A stretch of DNA of 64,000 nt from Shinisaurus crocodilurus (GCA_021292165.1 CM037885.1:5079042-5143041); one strand, 5' to 3'; positions 1-11,690 are shown, numbered from the stretch's first letter. Made by a program: numbers and translations. The notes: a model not told the origin generated them from the letters alone.

Positions 1-1886
1 AACCCTGAGGGCGAGAAACGTCCTTGTATGTATGAAAGTTGAGATTCTCAGGGGAGCTTTTAGCATGTGCTCAGCCCCAAGTTCAGGCTGAGAGACAAAG
101 TAGGAAGAATGTGCAGGCATTCAAAGGGATGGAGGGTTCAGAACATAATAATATGTCTTCCACGCAGTGGAACTGCAGGTTATTCAGTTCTAACCTGCCT
201 TTCCCTTTCTTTTCTTATTCTAGAGTTTCTGAAGGTGCAGGTTTTCTGCCAACAGGCAACTTACCTCAAGGTGCCCTTGAGTTTCTCTGCCTGAAAAAGC
301 CTCTTTTTCTGCCCATTTGACCAGCTGCTGGTCTGATGGACTTTTAACATGCATGTTTGCCCGTTCTAATCTGGTTTCCCAGGAGCCTTATTGTGTAATG
401 GGATGCAGGTAAGATTGGGTTACGGGGCCGCTCCTCAACTAGGGATTAGACGGGGAAGAGGTAATTAGTTAATTGTGCCCTCTTTTCCTGGTTTCTTTTG
501 TGGCTCTTCTGGATCCTTAATCCTGGAACCGGAGGCTGGATCAGGCATTCTCCTGACAACGCCGCGGGAACCAAGGAACCCGCAGAGGTAACAGGAGCCT
601 CTTAGGAAATATGATTCGGGGTGACAAGGACACGGCGAGAGGAGGAGGAGGAGGGCACTGGGTGGGTCATGGGGGGGAGAACTGGAAGGGATATGGTCTG
701 CTTCTCCAACCTGGCACCCTCCAGATGTGTTAGACTGCTGCAGCTTGGGCCGAAAGAGGCTCAACCTCCTGGGCTAATGGATAGGGTCAAAGGCATCACA
801 AATGCGGAAACTGTGGGTTTGAATTTGGTTGGATCTGTATGGAGTAGAGCAAGCTGACAACTCATAGGTACTCTGGGAGGGAGTTCTGGGCATGTGGAAC
901 AGCCCGGGAGGAAAGGGAGCATCGTTCAAGGGGGGGGCAGGAGATCTCTGGGGCTTTGGGAGGGAACTGCAGGCATAAGGGGCAGCAAGGGAGAGAGGGC
1001 AGAGCGATTCGAATGAGCAGGTGACCTCCCCCAGTGAGACGGGGCAGCGGAGTTGCTGTCTCGTGCTCGGCAGCGGCAGCAGGAGCGTCCGGCACCCGGC
1101 ACATGTGAGTGTCCCATGATGGGTCCAATGGCGCAAACAGAAGGTACATTGTCGCCTCACAATCTCTCCAGCACAGCTCCTTTTGAGTGGATATGGTTCG
1201 TGTATTCGTCGGGTGTGGAACTGACAAGGGACAGGCAACCTGGAGGTGAACACGCCCTTGCGTCTGTGGCTGACTTGAGATATCTGAGGCGGCTGCAACA
1301 TCCGCTGCGCTCTCCATGCCTCGTCCGTGGTTTCCGAGTGGCTCTAAGTGGCCGTCGCTTCTTCAGGCCTGTGGGACGCAAGAGGGGGAGTTGGACTTCA
1401 CCCAAGCCAGGGCCTGGCCGCCAGAATCTGTCTCAAATGCCAAGACTTTGGCTGTGGGACCCCAAAAGCAAATAAAGGGGGTGACACGATGAAACACGGG
1501 CAGAGTGCCTTTCCCGCACTGCTGAGAGGCCACCGCCAATCGTGGGATAAGGAGAAGGGCTCCCAGGCCCAGAGGTGTGAACTGCCGAGGAAGCTCTTGG
1601 GCCCCGGCGCCTCTTGTTTTAGAAGTGAAGAACCAAGGAGAGCCAGGGGATGCAGGCCTCGCGGCTGCTACGAGTGCGTTTGTGACCTGGAGGATCAGGT
1701 GTCCAGTCGAAGCCCCCTCCCCGTAACAGGAGGCACTGCCATCCAGTGGATGCTCTCCTATCTTCGACCCTGCACAGGTATGGCCCCTGTCAGGTAACCT
1801 TATCCCTTCGGAGCCGGCCAGTGGATTGGTCCCGGGTAAATCCCTTGCAAATCTCCCTCTGTCTCCACCAGCGCAGCCCCCGGCTG
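1..1886. other. 5' flank of the homeobox gene, no gene seen
   Basis: I see no convincing coding exon here; open frames are short and overlap on both strands. Positions 697-742 are half of a hAT-type MITE (family B, starting with a CTTCTCCAACCTGGC-like end). The stretch becomes GC-richer from about 1040 towards the homeobox gene, as expected for its proximal promoter region, but I cannot define regulatory sites with confidence. Confidence 0.4.
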
Positions 1887-1893
1887 TTAAATA
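1887..1893 (+). promoter_or_regulatory. possible TATA-like box of the homeobox gene
   Basis: TTAAATA lies about 100 bp upstream of the chosen start codon in otherwise GC-rich DNA, a plausible TATA position for a transcription start near 1915-1925 and a 5' leader of roughly 75 bases. This is position and similarity only; such A/T heptamers occur by chance. Confidence 0.2.
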
Positions 1894-1994
1894 GATGTTG
1901 CTGGGATGCCCCCGGCAGCTGTTTCCACTCCTCTCCTCGCCTCCAGGACCCGTCGGCTCGGCCCGCCGAGGAAGGCTCCCTTCACCCTCCAAGG

Positions 1995-3789
1995 ATGACG
2001 GCCAACATGACCCCCTGCGCCGTGTACGGCCCCGGGACTCTTCCCGGGTGGCCGTTTTGCAACAGGGATGGGGCCGCCGGCGTCACTGCCTTCGCCTCCC
2101 AGATGCAGCCCCCGGAGCAGAGGGGTCACCCCACTCCGCGGAGGACGAAACCTTCTCGGCGCGTGGCTGACTTCTCCATCCGTTCCATCCTGGCCCCGGA
2201 TGGTTCTGAAGGGGAAAGGGAGAACCACGAGGAGCCAGCAGGAGGCACCGCGGCGTGGGCTGGGAACCCTCAGGGCTACGCCTGGATCAGCTTCAAGCCC
2301 CCCTTCATTCCAAGTAAGGCTTCGTCGAGTAAGACATAAATCAGCACTCACCCCTTCCTTCCCTCGCCCGGCAGTGCCAGGGCCCAAACGAAGCCGCGTT
2401 GTTCTTCTTAATATAAGTGCTCTTCTCCTGCAGAGGTGAAGCGGGTGGGCAGTGCCCGGCAGACGTCCCGCAGTCCCCGCGTGCCTTTCTCTGCAGCTCA
2501 GCTGGGGACACTGGAGAACAGCTTTCAACAAACCCGTTATCTTAGCACCGGGCAGGTGAGGGACGTGGCTCTGCTGTTGGGGCTCACGGAAAACCGGGTA
2601 AGAGAGCGCCGCCGCCGACTTTATCTCTGTCCATTCAAGTGGGGATTGGGGCCTCGTGCAGCCCACTAGTGGCAACTTGGTGGCCCTGCTTCCCAAAGCA
2701 TCTGCTGTGGCTATAGCATGCATCCCCTTGAAAGTCCACCCTCAGAGATGTTTATTTCTTTGCTATATGTATACAGTAATACCTTGGATTGCAAGTAACT
2801 TGGTTTGAGAGCATTTTGCAAGACAAGCAAATGTTTAAATATTTATTTATTTATTTTTTACTTGATATACAAGTGACATCTTGCAATACAAGTACTGTAG
2901 TATGGCTTAAATTAAAAATCTCTGTACACATTTTTTGGGGGGAATTTCGTTTTGATATAAGAGTGTTTTGGATTACAAGCACGTTTCCGGAACGAATTAT
3001 GCTCTCAATCCAAGGCATGACTGTATAAGGCATCATTCTCTGGGCAGCTGTCAACATGAAATGATAAAATACAATTAAAACCCCTACATTGTAAAATAAC
3101 CATTTACAGCATTTTTTTTTTTTTTTTCCTGGCAGAGGGAAGCATAAAAGCAAGTACGTAATGAAAAATGGGCGTTGCAGAAACGGTGGTTCTGAACAGT
3201 AACGCCCAATGTAACACTTACAAAACCACAAAAACTAAAGAGGTTGAAGGAAACCCCCCCTTTTTTTCCCCTTTAACCTCTTTTGTTTTTCAGAACAATA
3301 AGATGACAGCTCTCTTTTTATTAAGCCCTGGGAGAATTTTAAAATAAGTCTTCACCTGATGCTGAATTGATAATGAAGAAGGCACCAGAAGGCCAAAAAC
3401 ATCTGGGGACCCAAGCTTGGAGAACACTGTCTTAGAGCATTTCCTAACTATTACGCCTGGGGCGCGATGGGCTAGACAGGGCTCACCTGGAGTCTCAGCT
3501 GTGCCCCGGTGTTGCGGGTGGGAGAGGGCACAGTCAACCCATCTCGCCTCTTCGGGCTCTTTTCTCTGGTCTGCATTTTCATCGAGATGGAAGACGAGCA
3601 TTTCCCGAGTGGGTAGAATTCAGACAAGCGATTGATTTTTCCTCCTCCTCTTTTTGTTGCCAGGTGAAAATCTGGTTCCAGAACCGGAGAGCCCGGGAAC
3701 GGCGGGACTTCCTGAAGCAGCACCCGATTGGCAGCATGGGTGTGAAGGGAAACCCACTGCAGGGCCAGCCCCCCTCCGGTTGGCGCTAA
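1995..3789 (+). CDS. divergent ANTP/NK-like class homeobox protein, three exons
   Basis: Exons are 1995-2313, 2434-2597 and 3664-3789, joined at consensus sites (GTAAGG donor, CTCCTGCAG acceptor, GGTAAGAG donor, TTGCCAG acceptor). They give one open frame of 202 residues. The ATG at 1995 has A at -3; a second in-frame ATG lies at 2007. Residues 60-66 (FSIRSIL) fit the eh1 consensus FxIxxIL, which in known proteins recruits Groucho/TLE co-repressors. The homeodomain is residues 118-177, with R5, F8, Q12, L16, F20, L26, L40, W48, F49, Q50, N51 and R53 in place, so it should bind DNA as a nuclear transcription factor. Position 31, usually arginine, is valine, and the RVPF arm is unusual. Intron 2 falls between homeodomain positions 44 and 45, as in Noto, Vax, Emx, Ventx and Nanog-type genes, and excludes PRD-class genes, which split at 46/47. 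Aromatic residues just before the homeodomain and a 25-residue tail recall Noto. The orthology group is not settled; a lineage-specific NK-like gene is equally possible. Confidence 0.85.
2774..3023. mobile_element. Tigger-like MITE in intron 2 of the homeobox gene
   Basis: Its inverted ends read CAGTAATACCTTGGATTG and, on the other strand, CAGTCATGCCTTGGATTG. TA dinucleotides flank it (2772-2773 and 3024-3025), the target duplication of Tc1/mariner-Tigger elements. Five more copies lie in this window. It carries no protein. Confidence 0.75.
3391..3429. mobile_element. hAT-type MITE family A, end fragment
   Basis: One terminal arm (CATCTGGGGACCCAAG, then GGAGAACACTG) sits in intron 2, about 235 bp before exon 3. 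The other arm is missing. Confidence 0.6.
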
Positions 3790-5165
3790 GAACCAGGGGG
3801 CAGAGGCGGCAGTAGGGGTTTATTGACCTCCCAGTCTTTCACTCGTCTGATCCACATCGCTAAGTTCTTGGTCTGTCGGGGGAACCAGTACTGTGGGGTC
3901 TGGGAAGCCAGTGGAATGGACTCCAGCGTTTTTTCAGCTTACGTCCATAATCTACCAGGCTTCGCCCCTGGCTCTACCCATGGCCTGTCAGACTCCATCA
4001 TGCCTCCTGGCTCCTGCACCCGCCTGCCAGGATCTGCCCCAGCTCCACCTGCCTGGCCGAAACCCTGGTACGATCCAGGCACTGGTATTTTTGCAATCAA
4101 CAGTTGGAAAGGCTAGTCTAGGGAGCTTGCTCTTTTTCCGTAGCTGAGGCTTCAGAAGAGCAGCTGTCCCAGAAGAGACCTCTCCAAGTAGCATTGCCAA
4201 CTGACCAGCGAAAGAATAGTCTGGTCTGCTTTTGTGTCTCTTAAGAGCAACTTGATGCATACAGTAGAATCAGCAGCAGGACGGTACATGTTTAGCGCAG
4301 AGATTCTATTCCAGGGATGGGGAACATGTGGCTGTCCAGATGTTGTGGAACACAACTCCCATCATCCCTCACCATTGGCTAGGGCTGATGGGAGGTGCAG
4401 TTCAGAAATATCTGGAGGGCCACACGTTCCCCACCACTGTCAAAAAGTTGGCAACCCCTAATCTATTTCTAGGTCTGGAGAAGACAGAGACAGAATTTCC
4501 GTGTGAGTGTGTAGGAAAAGGGGAAAGGTCAGCACACCTAAACCAACAAACCTCAGAGTTGCTGGAGAAGAAAATGTTTTATTTGTGAAAGTGCTCCAGT
4601 TGCTATGCCTAATGGGTTTCTAGTGTAACTGCTCTTCATCAGGAGAGAGATACTCCCTATCTCCTAAAAGAAGAGCTCCTTTGTCTTTTAGGAGAGCGAT
4701 TTGTACAAGGCTTAGGGCGCAATCCTATGTGTGTTCATATAGAAAAAGTCCTACAACTCCTAGCACAGCTGGGAATACTGGGAACTGTAGGACTGTGAAG
4801 GACTGCCAACTGGTCCTTTCCTCAAGACGGGAGATCAAAGGTGCAAAACTGCCAGCCTTCGCTCTGCCGCCTTGACCTGATTCTCCCAGGGCCTTGCCTT
4901 TGGTCTATATACACTGAATTTAGCACTGAACCACAGAGGAACCACACACACCGTGTGGGGTAAAACCAGGAAAGTTCATTTAAGGTAAACAGATTACAAT
5001 AAAAGCTGGGGAATGAGGGAAGAGGGAGAAAGGTGGAGAGACAGTTTGGGATACACATTACACAAGTAGAGCTACAAAACAACAAAACTAGTCCCTTACT
5101 ATATAAATACCCAGGCACTTACTCTTTGCCTGGGGGTTGGTCTTCTTCTTTGAGTCCAGACAACA
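3790..5165. other. 3' flank of the homeobox gene
   Basis: This is probably 3' UTR and intergenic DNA. It contains a family B-like palindromic MITE (about 4313-4441) and one arm of a Harbinger-like family C MITE (4715-4790). The first good AATAAA on the + strand is at 4998-5003, beyond both repeats, so the true transcript end is uncertain. Confidence 0.35.
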
Positions 5166-5174
5166 ACAACTCAA

Positions 5175-6036
5175 ACTCAAGCTAATACTCTGGAAGACAG
5201 AAACAAAATTCAAAGTGACCTCAATAGGCTGGAGCGCTGGGCCGAAAACAACAGAATGAAATTTAATAGGGATAAATGCCAAGTGCTGCACCTAGGGAGA
5301 GGAAACCAAATGCAGAGTTACAGAATGGGGGACACTTGGCTCAACAATACTACAAGTGAGAAGGATCTTGGAATTGTGGTAGATCACAAACTGAATATGA
5401 GCCAGCAATCCGATGTGGCTGCAAAGAAGGCAAATGCAATTTTGGGCTGTATTAATAGAAGTATAGCTTCCAAATCGCGGGAAGTGATAATTCCCCTTTA
5501 CTCGGCACTGGTTAGGCCTCATCTTGAGTACTGCGTCCAGTTCTGGGCACCTCACTTTAAGAAGGACATAGACAAACTGGAGAGGGTTCAGAGGAGGGCA
5601 ACAAGGATGATAAAGGGACTGGAAACAAGGCCCTATGAGGAGAGACTGAAAGAACTGGGCATGTTTAGCCTTCAGATGAGGAGACTGAGGGGAGATATGA
5701 TCGCACTCTTCCAGTATTTGAAGGGATGTCACACAGAGGAGGGCAAAGATCTCTTCTCGGTCATCCCAGTTTGCAGGACACGGAATAATGGGCTCAAGTT
5801 ACAGGAACCTAGATTCCACCTAAACATCAGGAAAAATTTCCTGACTGTCAGAGCAATAAGACAATGGAATCAACTACCTAGGGAGGTCGTGGGCTCTCCC
5901 ACTCTGGAGGCATTCAAGGTGCAGCTGGACAGACATCTGTCAGAGATGCTTTGACCTAGATTCCTGCATTGAGCAGGGGGTTGGACTCGATGGCCTTGTA
6001 GGCCCCTTCCAACTCTACTTTTCTATGATTCTATGA
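5175..6036 (+). mobile_element. CR1 LINE, 5'-truncated, 3' end of ORF2
   Basis: A long frame (5256-5954, open further upstream without an ATG) encodes the region C-terminal to the reverse-transcriptase core of CR1 ORF2. Recognisable blocks are [46 protein letters not shown] and RLRGDMIALFQYLKG, ending at a natural stop after LSEML. About 80 bases of 3' UTR follow (GGGGGTTGGACTCGATGGCC and CCCCTTCCAACTCTA), then the CR1 tail built on ATTCTATG. The catalytic YADD core and the endonuclease are absent, so the copy is dead by truncation although its frame is intact, which suggests a fairly young insertion. Confidence 0.9.
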
Positions 6037-6061
6037 AACCAGAGGCCACAGCTGGCAGTAT

Positions 6062-6089
6062 AGATCCCACCCCACCCCACCCCTCCTTT
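6062..6089 (-). repeat. C-rich tract (G-quadruplex potential on the - strand)
   Basis: Runs of CCCC separated by single A residues give four or more G tracts on the - strand, fitting the G3+N1-7 quadruplex pattern. Confidence 0.5.
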
Positions 6090-6235
6090 CCGTAGCTTGG
6101 CTGTCCTTGGCCAATCAGGATGAACTTCATCTGGGCTAGGCAGAAGAGGGGTGGCTCCCGACCAGAGGGCTTGGGCCACATTTGCATGAGAATACCTGTG
6201 GCGCAGGGAGATCAAAGAGAAACTATGCATATTTG

Positions 6236-6940
6236 CAGGACCGGTGCGAGGCAGTTTGGCACCCAAGGCAAAACCAAATATTTAGCGCCCCCCCCTTCCC
6301 ACTTGAGCCCGCCCTCTCTCCCTCCGGGGGGGGGGCCTCCGGAGCAAAGCAGCCGGGCCCGGGAAACACCTGCCCGCCCAGCACCACCCCAAGTTCTTTG
6401 GAAAAGTTTTTAGGAGGGGGCGGCGGAGCTGCGGAGAGCGCGCTGGGCTCTCGCGGGGGGGGGGAGGCGGCGGGCACGGCCGGGGGCGTCTAGCTTAGCC
6501 CGGGTGCCCACCCACTCCTTGGGGATGCGCTGCTGCTGGCGGGGAGGAGCGGGGGGCCGGCTGCCCGGCACGCTCCTCTTCTGCTGCTGCTGCTGCTCCT
6601 GGCGCGGATGCCTCTGCCCGGCGGAGCTGCCTCTGCCCGGCGGAGCTGCGGGTGTGCGTCCAGGGGAGGGGAAGGGCGAGGCCTTCCCCGCCGGTCTAAG
6701 ACATGGCTTTTTGTCGCCCATGGCTGCCCCGTCTGGCCGCCTTGCCGACAGATCCGGGCTCCGCGGCGGCGAGGAAGAGTCGGCCGAGTGAGCAAGCTTC
6801 CTCCTCCTCTTGCTGCTGCCGCCGCCGGCCTCTGTGGCCCAGGAATGAAGGAAGGCGCAGGAGCGGGGCGTTTCTGCGCCCCCTTAGCCATGCGCCCGAG
6901 GCAGCCGCCTAGTTGGCCTAGCCGGGTAGCGCCGGCCCTG
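6236..6940. mobile_element. GC-rich hAT-like non-autonomous element
   Basis: The element starts CAGGACCGGTGC and ends GCGCCGGCCCTG, a short imperfect inverted end. It is flanked by an exact 8-bp duplication, CATATTTG (6228-6235 and 6941-6948), the hAT signature. The interior is very GC- and CpG-rich, with a CTG run near 6580 and a 20-bp tandem duplication (CTGCCTCTGCCCGGCGGAG) near 6610-6650. Several overlapping open frames cross it on both strands, none resembling a known protein. It could be misread as a CpG-island promoter. The interior may be captured host sequence, but I recognise no source. Confidence 0.75.
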
Positions 6941-7087
6941 CATATTTGCAAGAGACTCTTGACCCCTAGAGTCTTCAGAGGGAACTATGTACATTTTGCA
7001 TGAGGCTCTCAGCCTCTAGCTGGGATTACACTTCTTTACACATGGGTGGGTGTTGCAGGAGGCTCTGACTGAGCTTTTCTTCACAAG

Positions 7088-7127
7088 GACTTTTTTCTGT
7101 CTTAAGCCTGCATAGGATTGCGCCCTG
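7088..7127. mobile_element. Harbinger-like MITE family C, end fragment
   Basis: One arm only: a TTTTTTCTGTCTTAAGC stretch followed by GCATAGGATTGCGCCC. Confidence 0.55.
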
Positions 7128-7325
7128 AACCTGAACATTGAGCAAAGGTGGAATTTAAATGTACATGTACAAAACCAACAATTAACTCATGCAAATGGAC
7201 AGCCAGCCGTTCTCCCACCCCACCCCCGAGATTCTTCTGTCATCCCACCTCAAACGACAATGTCGAATGGACAGCATTTGCCCCCTTTAACCTTCGGACC
7301 AAACAAGAGATCAAAGTGTGTAAGG

Positions 7326-7389
7326 CAGTGTTCTCCAACTGGGAGTTGTAGGCCAAAAACATCTGGGGACCCAAGGTTGGAGGACACTG
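7326..7389. mobile_element. hAT-type MITE family A, internally deleted
   Basis: It begins CAGTGTTCTCCAAC and ends GGAGGACACTG, with an exact 8-bp duplication GTGTAAGG on each side (7318-7325 and 7390-7397). At 64 bp it lacks most of the central palindrome and one arm, so the deletion came before or after a genuine insertion. Confidence 0.8.
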
Positions 7390-7553
7390 GTGTAAGGATT
7401 CCAGCTCACCCAAGGTTAAGAAATCTATGTAGGGGATTAAGTGAAAGCCTTGAGGCTTTGTCATGCAGCCCACCAGCAGCAGACAAAAGTAACTAGTGCA
7501 AGAAACACTTCTGAAACACCCAAGAAGCACCATGTAGATCAGCCCTGTTGGTG

Positions 7554-7616
7554 TAGGACTTTCCTGTAGGACTTGTAGGACTTTTTTTCTGTCTAAACAT
7601 GCAGAGGATTTTGCCC
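7554..7616. mobile_element. Harbinger-like MITE family C, end fragment
   Basis: Contains GGACTTTTTTTCTGTCTAAA followed by CATGCAGAGGATTTTGCCC, the right arm of family C. Confidence 0.55.
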
Positions 7617-7746
7617 TTATTTGTTGTGTTGTATTTTATTTTCGGCATTTGTATCCCACCTTTCTATGAAGTATCCGAGGCTTTTTACAACCAAAAGTAA
7701 AACAATTTAATTTTTATTTACTTATTTCTTTAATGCATTTATATAG

Positions 7747-7980
7747 ATGCCAGTGTGGCGTAGTGGTGAGAGTGTTGGACTGGGACTCAGGAGACCCGGG
7801 TTCTAGTCCCTGCTCAGCCATGAAACTCAGTGGGTGACTTTGGGCCAGTCACTGACTCTCAGCCTAACCTACCTCACAGGGTTGTTGTGAGGATAAAATG
7901 GAGAGGAGGAGGAAGATTATGTAAGCCGCCTTGGGTTCCTTGTTGGAAAAAAGGCGGGGTATAAATATAATAAATAAATA
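7747..7980 (+). mobile_element. tRNA-derived SINE (Sauria type)
   Basis: The head carries pol III A-box-like (GTGGCGTAGTGGTGAGAG) and B-box-like (GGTTCTAGTCCC) motifs. The body has TGGGTGACTTTGGGCCAGTC and AGGGTTGTTGTGAGGATAAA. The tail reads GTAAGCCGCCTTGGGTTCC, then AATAAATAAATA. This is the best example of a family with eight clear copies here. A tRNA-derived head with a LINE-derived tail is the known Sauria SINE architecture of squamates. Confidence 0.85.
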
Positions 7981-8659
7981 GATATCACCCTTCCTAATAT
8001 CTGTTTCAGGGTGGTTTGCAATGCAGAAGTCAGTTAACACAGTAGCGGAACAGTAATTGTACCTAGGTATCACAGCAATAAAACCCAAACTATCAATACA
8101 TTATTCCTTTTTTAATTAGGCCAATATGCTCTTTTTTTCTCCTTGCTTCTTCCCCTGTGCTCTCTTCAGTCACCCTCACTTATCCTTAACTAACCAGAAT
8201 ATCACCTTTGAATTTACAGTTTACTCAGAAAGGCAGGGGGTTGTCCAGACTTTTGTGACTGTAGTGCCCCCTTGTGGCCAATGATGATAGAGTGACCACA
8301 CTTTCCCCTATACTTTTTGGGCGGAGTATCTGGGGGAGATGTAAGGCAGTTCTAGATTATTGTGACGGGAGTGGGAGGGTCAGGGGACACACACCACACA
8401 TGTAGGGAACCTCACCTCTTAAGTTAAATTTATTTGCTTTTTTCCCCTTTTCCAAATTGAAAATCAAGCAGAATCTTGATGTTTTGACCAAGCAATTACC
8501 GCGTTTTAACAGCGTGGTTTGTGAATTTTCCATTAGCCGGTCATCCCAGTATATGGCTCGTGGGGTGGAATAGGTAACTGGCAATTTTTTAAAAAAACTA
8601 TTTTTTAAGCATGTTTTGTATTTTTGATAAGCCTTTCTGTAACACACCTTGAGGCTATC
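7981..8659. other. no gene seen
   Basis: Anonymous AT-leaning DNA with no convincing exon. A short LINE-tail-like piece may lie at 7980-8030. Confidence 0.4.
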
Positions 8660-8875
8660 ATAGGGATGTACGAGAAATTCATTTCAGTTTGTTTTTGATC
8701 AGGATTTACCCGGCTCGCACCTTCTGGGCCGAACAAGGATTCAGATACAACCTGCGGTCAGAGTCCTTACGTCTCCGAGATTGCAAATGTGATTCACAGA
8801 ACAAAACAAATGGCGTCCGGCTGCATGCGTACAATGCGCATGAAAAAGGTGCACCAGAATTATTTAATCAGTGGA
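8660..8875. mobile_element. DNA-transposon-like repeat (family K), fragment
   Basis: Positions from about 8663 (AGGGATGTACGAGAAATTCA, then TTTTTGATCAGGATTTACCC) match the left half of the longer copy at 12622-13090. No coding capacity. Confidence 0.5.
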
Positions 8876-8913
8876 GGATTAATCAATTAAAGCTCCCAGC
8901 ACTGTGGGATTAA

Positions 8914-9059
8914 AGGTGGAATCCTATGTACGGTATGTTTATTTAGACAGGAAAAAGAAGGCCTACAATTCCCAGCATTCCCCAGCCAGGTATGCTGACT
9001 GGGGCATGCTGGGAGTTGTGGGCCTTTTTTTCTGTCTAAACATGTGTAGGATTGCGCCT
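8914..9059. mobile_element. Harbinger-like palindromic MITE, family C
   Basis: Two arms (AATCCTATG and TAGGATTGCGCC ends) surround the central palindrome TACAATTCCCAGCATTCCCC / GGGGCATGCTGGGAGTTGT. The whole can fold into a long hairpin. Confidence 0.7.
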
Positions 9060-9167
9060 TAAGACTGAAAACAAGTGCAAGAATACACAAGGACAAATCT
9101 ATGTCTGATTGACTACAGAAAGGCATGTACCAATATGCCAGGTTGGACTAATTGTCTATTTAGCCCA

Positions 9168-9470
9168 GTATGGTCTACTCCACCTGCCCCCAACCCCCTC
9201 CAGCCGTGTGGGACTACAACTCCCACCACCCCCAGCAAGCCTGCCCCATGGGAGTGATGGGAGTTGTAGTCCCAACCTACCTGGAGGGTGCCGGGCTGGG
9301 GGAAGCTGGTCTCCTCGTCTAACCGGCAGCAACTCTCTGGAGGGTCTTTCTTTCCCCATCACATGCTCCCTGATCCCTTTCAAACGGGAGACAGCCATGG
9401 ATTGAGCCTGGGGTCTTCTGTATGCAAAATACACGTTCAACAAATGAGCTGCAGCCCCTCCCTGAAGCAG
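9168..9470. mobile_element. family B MITE nested in a tRNA-derived SINE (- strand)
   Basis: Positions 9168-9307 form a palindrome on GGGACTACAACTCCCACCAC and its complement GTGATGGGAGTTGTAGTCCC. The flanks (9150-9167 and 9310-9470, including GGATTGAGCCTGGGGTCTTC) belong to a second tRNA-derived SINE family on the - strand. The MITE appears to have inserted into the SINE. Confidence 0.55.
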
Positions 9471-10610
9471 GGATTCTAACACGGGGGACGACGGAAAAAC
9501 TAAAGCTGAGCCGCACAAGGACCAGCTCACACACCACCAGTTAATACTCCCCATTTTACAGGCGTGGAACACCGAGGCTGAGAAGGAGAAGCGACTAGCA
9601 CGAAGAGGCCAGCCATGGCAGAGAATTTTTACATGCATTTGCTACCATGAGACAATTGGGCGCCAGTGACCCTTTGCCCACAGATCCATCCATGGATCCC
9701 AGTCTACTTTCTGCCTGCCCCTGTGTTAAGAGTTAACACAGGCTTGCATTAAGTTATCTGGAGGTGTGCCTTGCAAGTGCAAACAGAGCTGCAGTGGGAA
9801 GCCTCTTCTAGGCAAGGGGGCTGTCCCTCTCCACTGAGCATTTTTGCCCGAACCTCCTGGCCCCCTTGGCCTTCAGAGCTAAGGCAAACGCAAAGTGGGA
9901 GCCCCATGGATTTGGGTCCAAAGTCTTCCTCTGCGTAATCAGCTTCAGCTAGTGGTGTGTGTGTATGTATGCATGTGTAGAATCCGCCTCTCCTGTTCCC
10001 CATATGTCTTCTCTTATTGGGACTCAGGTGGCCAAGTTCACAGAATTATGGGGGTGACACACAGAAATTAAGCAGAACAAGCTTGCCCTACGAATCTATC
10101 ACCATGCCAGAAAAAAAAAAAAAAACATCACCTGCTAACATGTATGTCTGCTGGGCTGTTGCTAACGAGCAGGAGGAGCAGCAGGTCCCTACCTGCCCCC
10201 AAACAAAAAAAAAATTACAGTGGCAATCCTTCACTTGAGAAAGCGGCGAGAGGCAAAAAAAATATTATGGCATTCAAGAAATTTTGCCCACACTGATTGC
10301 TGAATCTTCAGTCCCTGCATCCTCCAAAAGCAACATAGAAACCAGTTCGGTCTCTAGGCAGTAGCTGAGGGAAGTGGGCAGAGTTATTGATGCCCTTTTT
10401 CAACATCAAGAATATATTTGCAATTACACAGGAGATGTTTTCTCCAGGGTTCAAGTCTAGACTAGGTGAAGAAAGTCTCAGGCTTTCTTCACCTCCCATA
10501 TCAAAGTCCACTCCTGGTAAAAAGCCTAATAGCAAAAGTTTATGCAGTCATAAAATATATACGAAATGGAAGTGCATCAGGATATCAGAAAAAAAGGGAG
10601 AAAGACCTTG
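9471..10610. other. no gene seen
   Basis: No exon or recognised element. There is a poly-A run at 10110-10125 and a near-palindrome around AGTCTCAGGCTTTCTTCACC at 10455-10495. Confidence 0.4.
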
Positions 10611-10853
10611 GTATTTATTTATTTATTTTTTAATTACATTTATACGCCCGCCTTTTTTCCTGCAAGGAACCCAAGGCGGCTTACATAATGATCCTCCTCC
10701 TCCTCTCCATTTTATCCTCACAACAACCCCTGTGAGGTAGGTTAGGGTGGGAGTCAGTGACTGGCCCAAAGTCACCCAGTGAGTTTCATGGCTGAGTGGG
10801 GACTAGAACCCGGATCTCCCAAGTCCCAGTCCAACACTCTCAGTGTGGCTGGT
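10611..10853 (-). mobile_element. tRNA-derived SINE (Sauria type)
   Basis: Reverse-orientation copy. It starts with the complement of the AATAAATA tail and GGAACCCAAGGCGGCTTAC, and ends with the complement of the A-box region (AGTCCAACACTCTCA). Confidence 0.85.
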
Positions 10854-10891
10854 ATGGTTTTGTCAGCAGGGGTTTGGCAGTGTATATATGG

Positions 10892-10992
10892 CAGTGTTCT
10901 CCAACCTTGGGTCCCCAGATGTTTTTGGCCTACAACTCCCAGCATGAGTTGTAGGCCAAAAACATCTGGGGACCCAAGGTTGGAGAACACTG
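10892..10992. mobile_element. hAT-type MITE family A
   Basis: Ends CAGTGTTCTCCAACCTTGGG and its complement, core GGCCTACAACTCCCAGCATG. Flanking octamers ATATATGG and ATATAGAG agree at 6 of 8 positions, a decayed target duplication. The centre has been shortened. Confidence 0.8.
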
Positions 10993-11371
10993 ATATAGAG
11001 AGAAAGAGAGCGTGTGCTTTAATAGCGAAGCCATGGGAGAAAATTGCCCTCTGAGTCCATTAGGGGGCGACAGTTCCCCACTGGGCTGGGTAAGCATCCC
11101 AATATTAATTTATGCAGCTCCAAAAGAAGGGCCCTAGGGGGTTCATTCATCCCCTACGGCTACGGGTACCACTCCGGAATGTTTTGGCTGGTTTGCGAAC
11201 AGCCAAGATGCATCAGGGTATTCTTCAGAGGGCGAGCAGGGATTCGTCCCCATTTTTTATTTGAAATACTGTGTCTGTTATGTTTTCGTTGTATATTTAG
11301 TAAGCCGCTTTGAAGGCACTTCAGGCAGAAAAGTGATCTACACATGCCAATATAAAATAAATATCAAGATA
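10993..11371. other. no gene seen; LINE-tail-like end
   Basis: Positions 11240-11370 (TAAGCCGCTTTGAAGGCACT, then AATATAAAATAAATA) look like the 3' tail of a LINE or SINE. The rest is anonymous. Confidence 0.4.
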
Positions 11372-11690
11372 TAGGAACAGAGGAACCTGCCTTATACTGA
11401 GTCAGGACCTTGCTCCATCTGGCCCAGTATTGTGGACACTGACTGGCAGCAATGGCTCTCCTGGGTTTCAGGCAGGAGTATTTCCCGGCCCTACCTTGAA
11501 GAGCCGGGGATTGAACCTGGGACCTTCTCCATGCAAAGCAGCAGGGGCTCTACGACACAGAGCTACAAGCCCTACCCTTCCTGGTGTCTCCGGGGAAGTT
11601 TCCCACAGAATTGGCCAGGGGTCCTGCCAAGGTCCTGGTCAACTCCCGGAATCAGAGGGTGACAATTGCTCCTAAAAGGCCTTGGCCAAA
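11372..11690 (-). mobile_element. second tRNA-derived SINE family
   Basis: On the - strand the B-box-like element is the complement of GGGGATTGAACCTGGGACC (about 11507-11526). The body contains CTGACTGGCAGCAATGGCTC and the end ACCTGCCTTATACTGAGTCA. Related copies lie near 9310, 18046, 54783 and 63293. Confidence 0.65.
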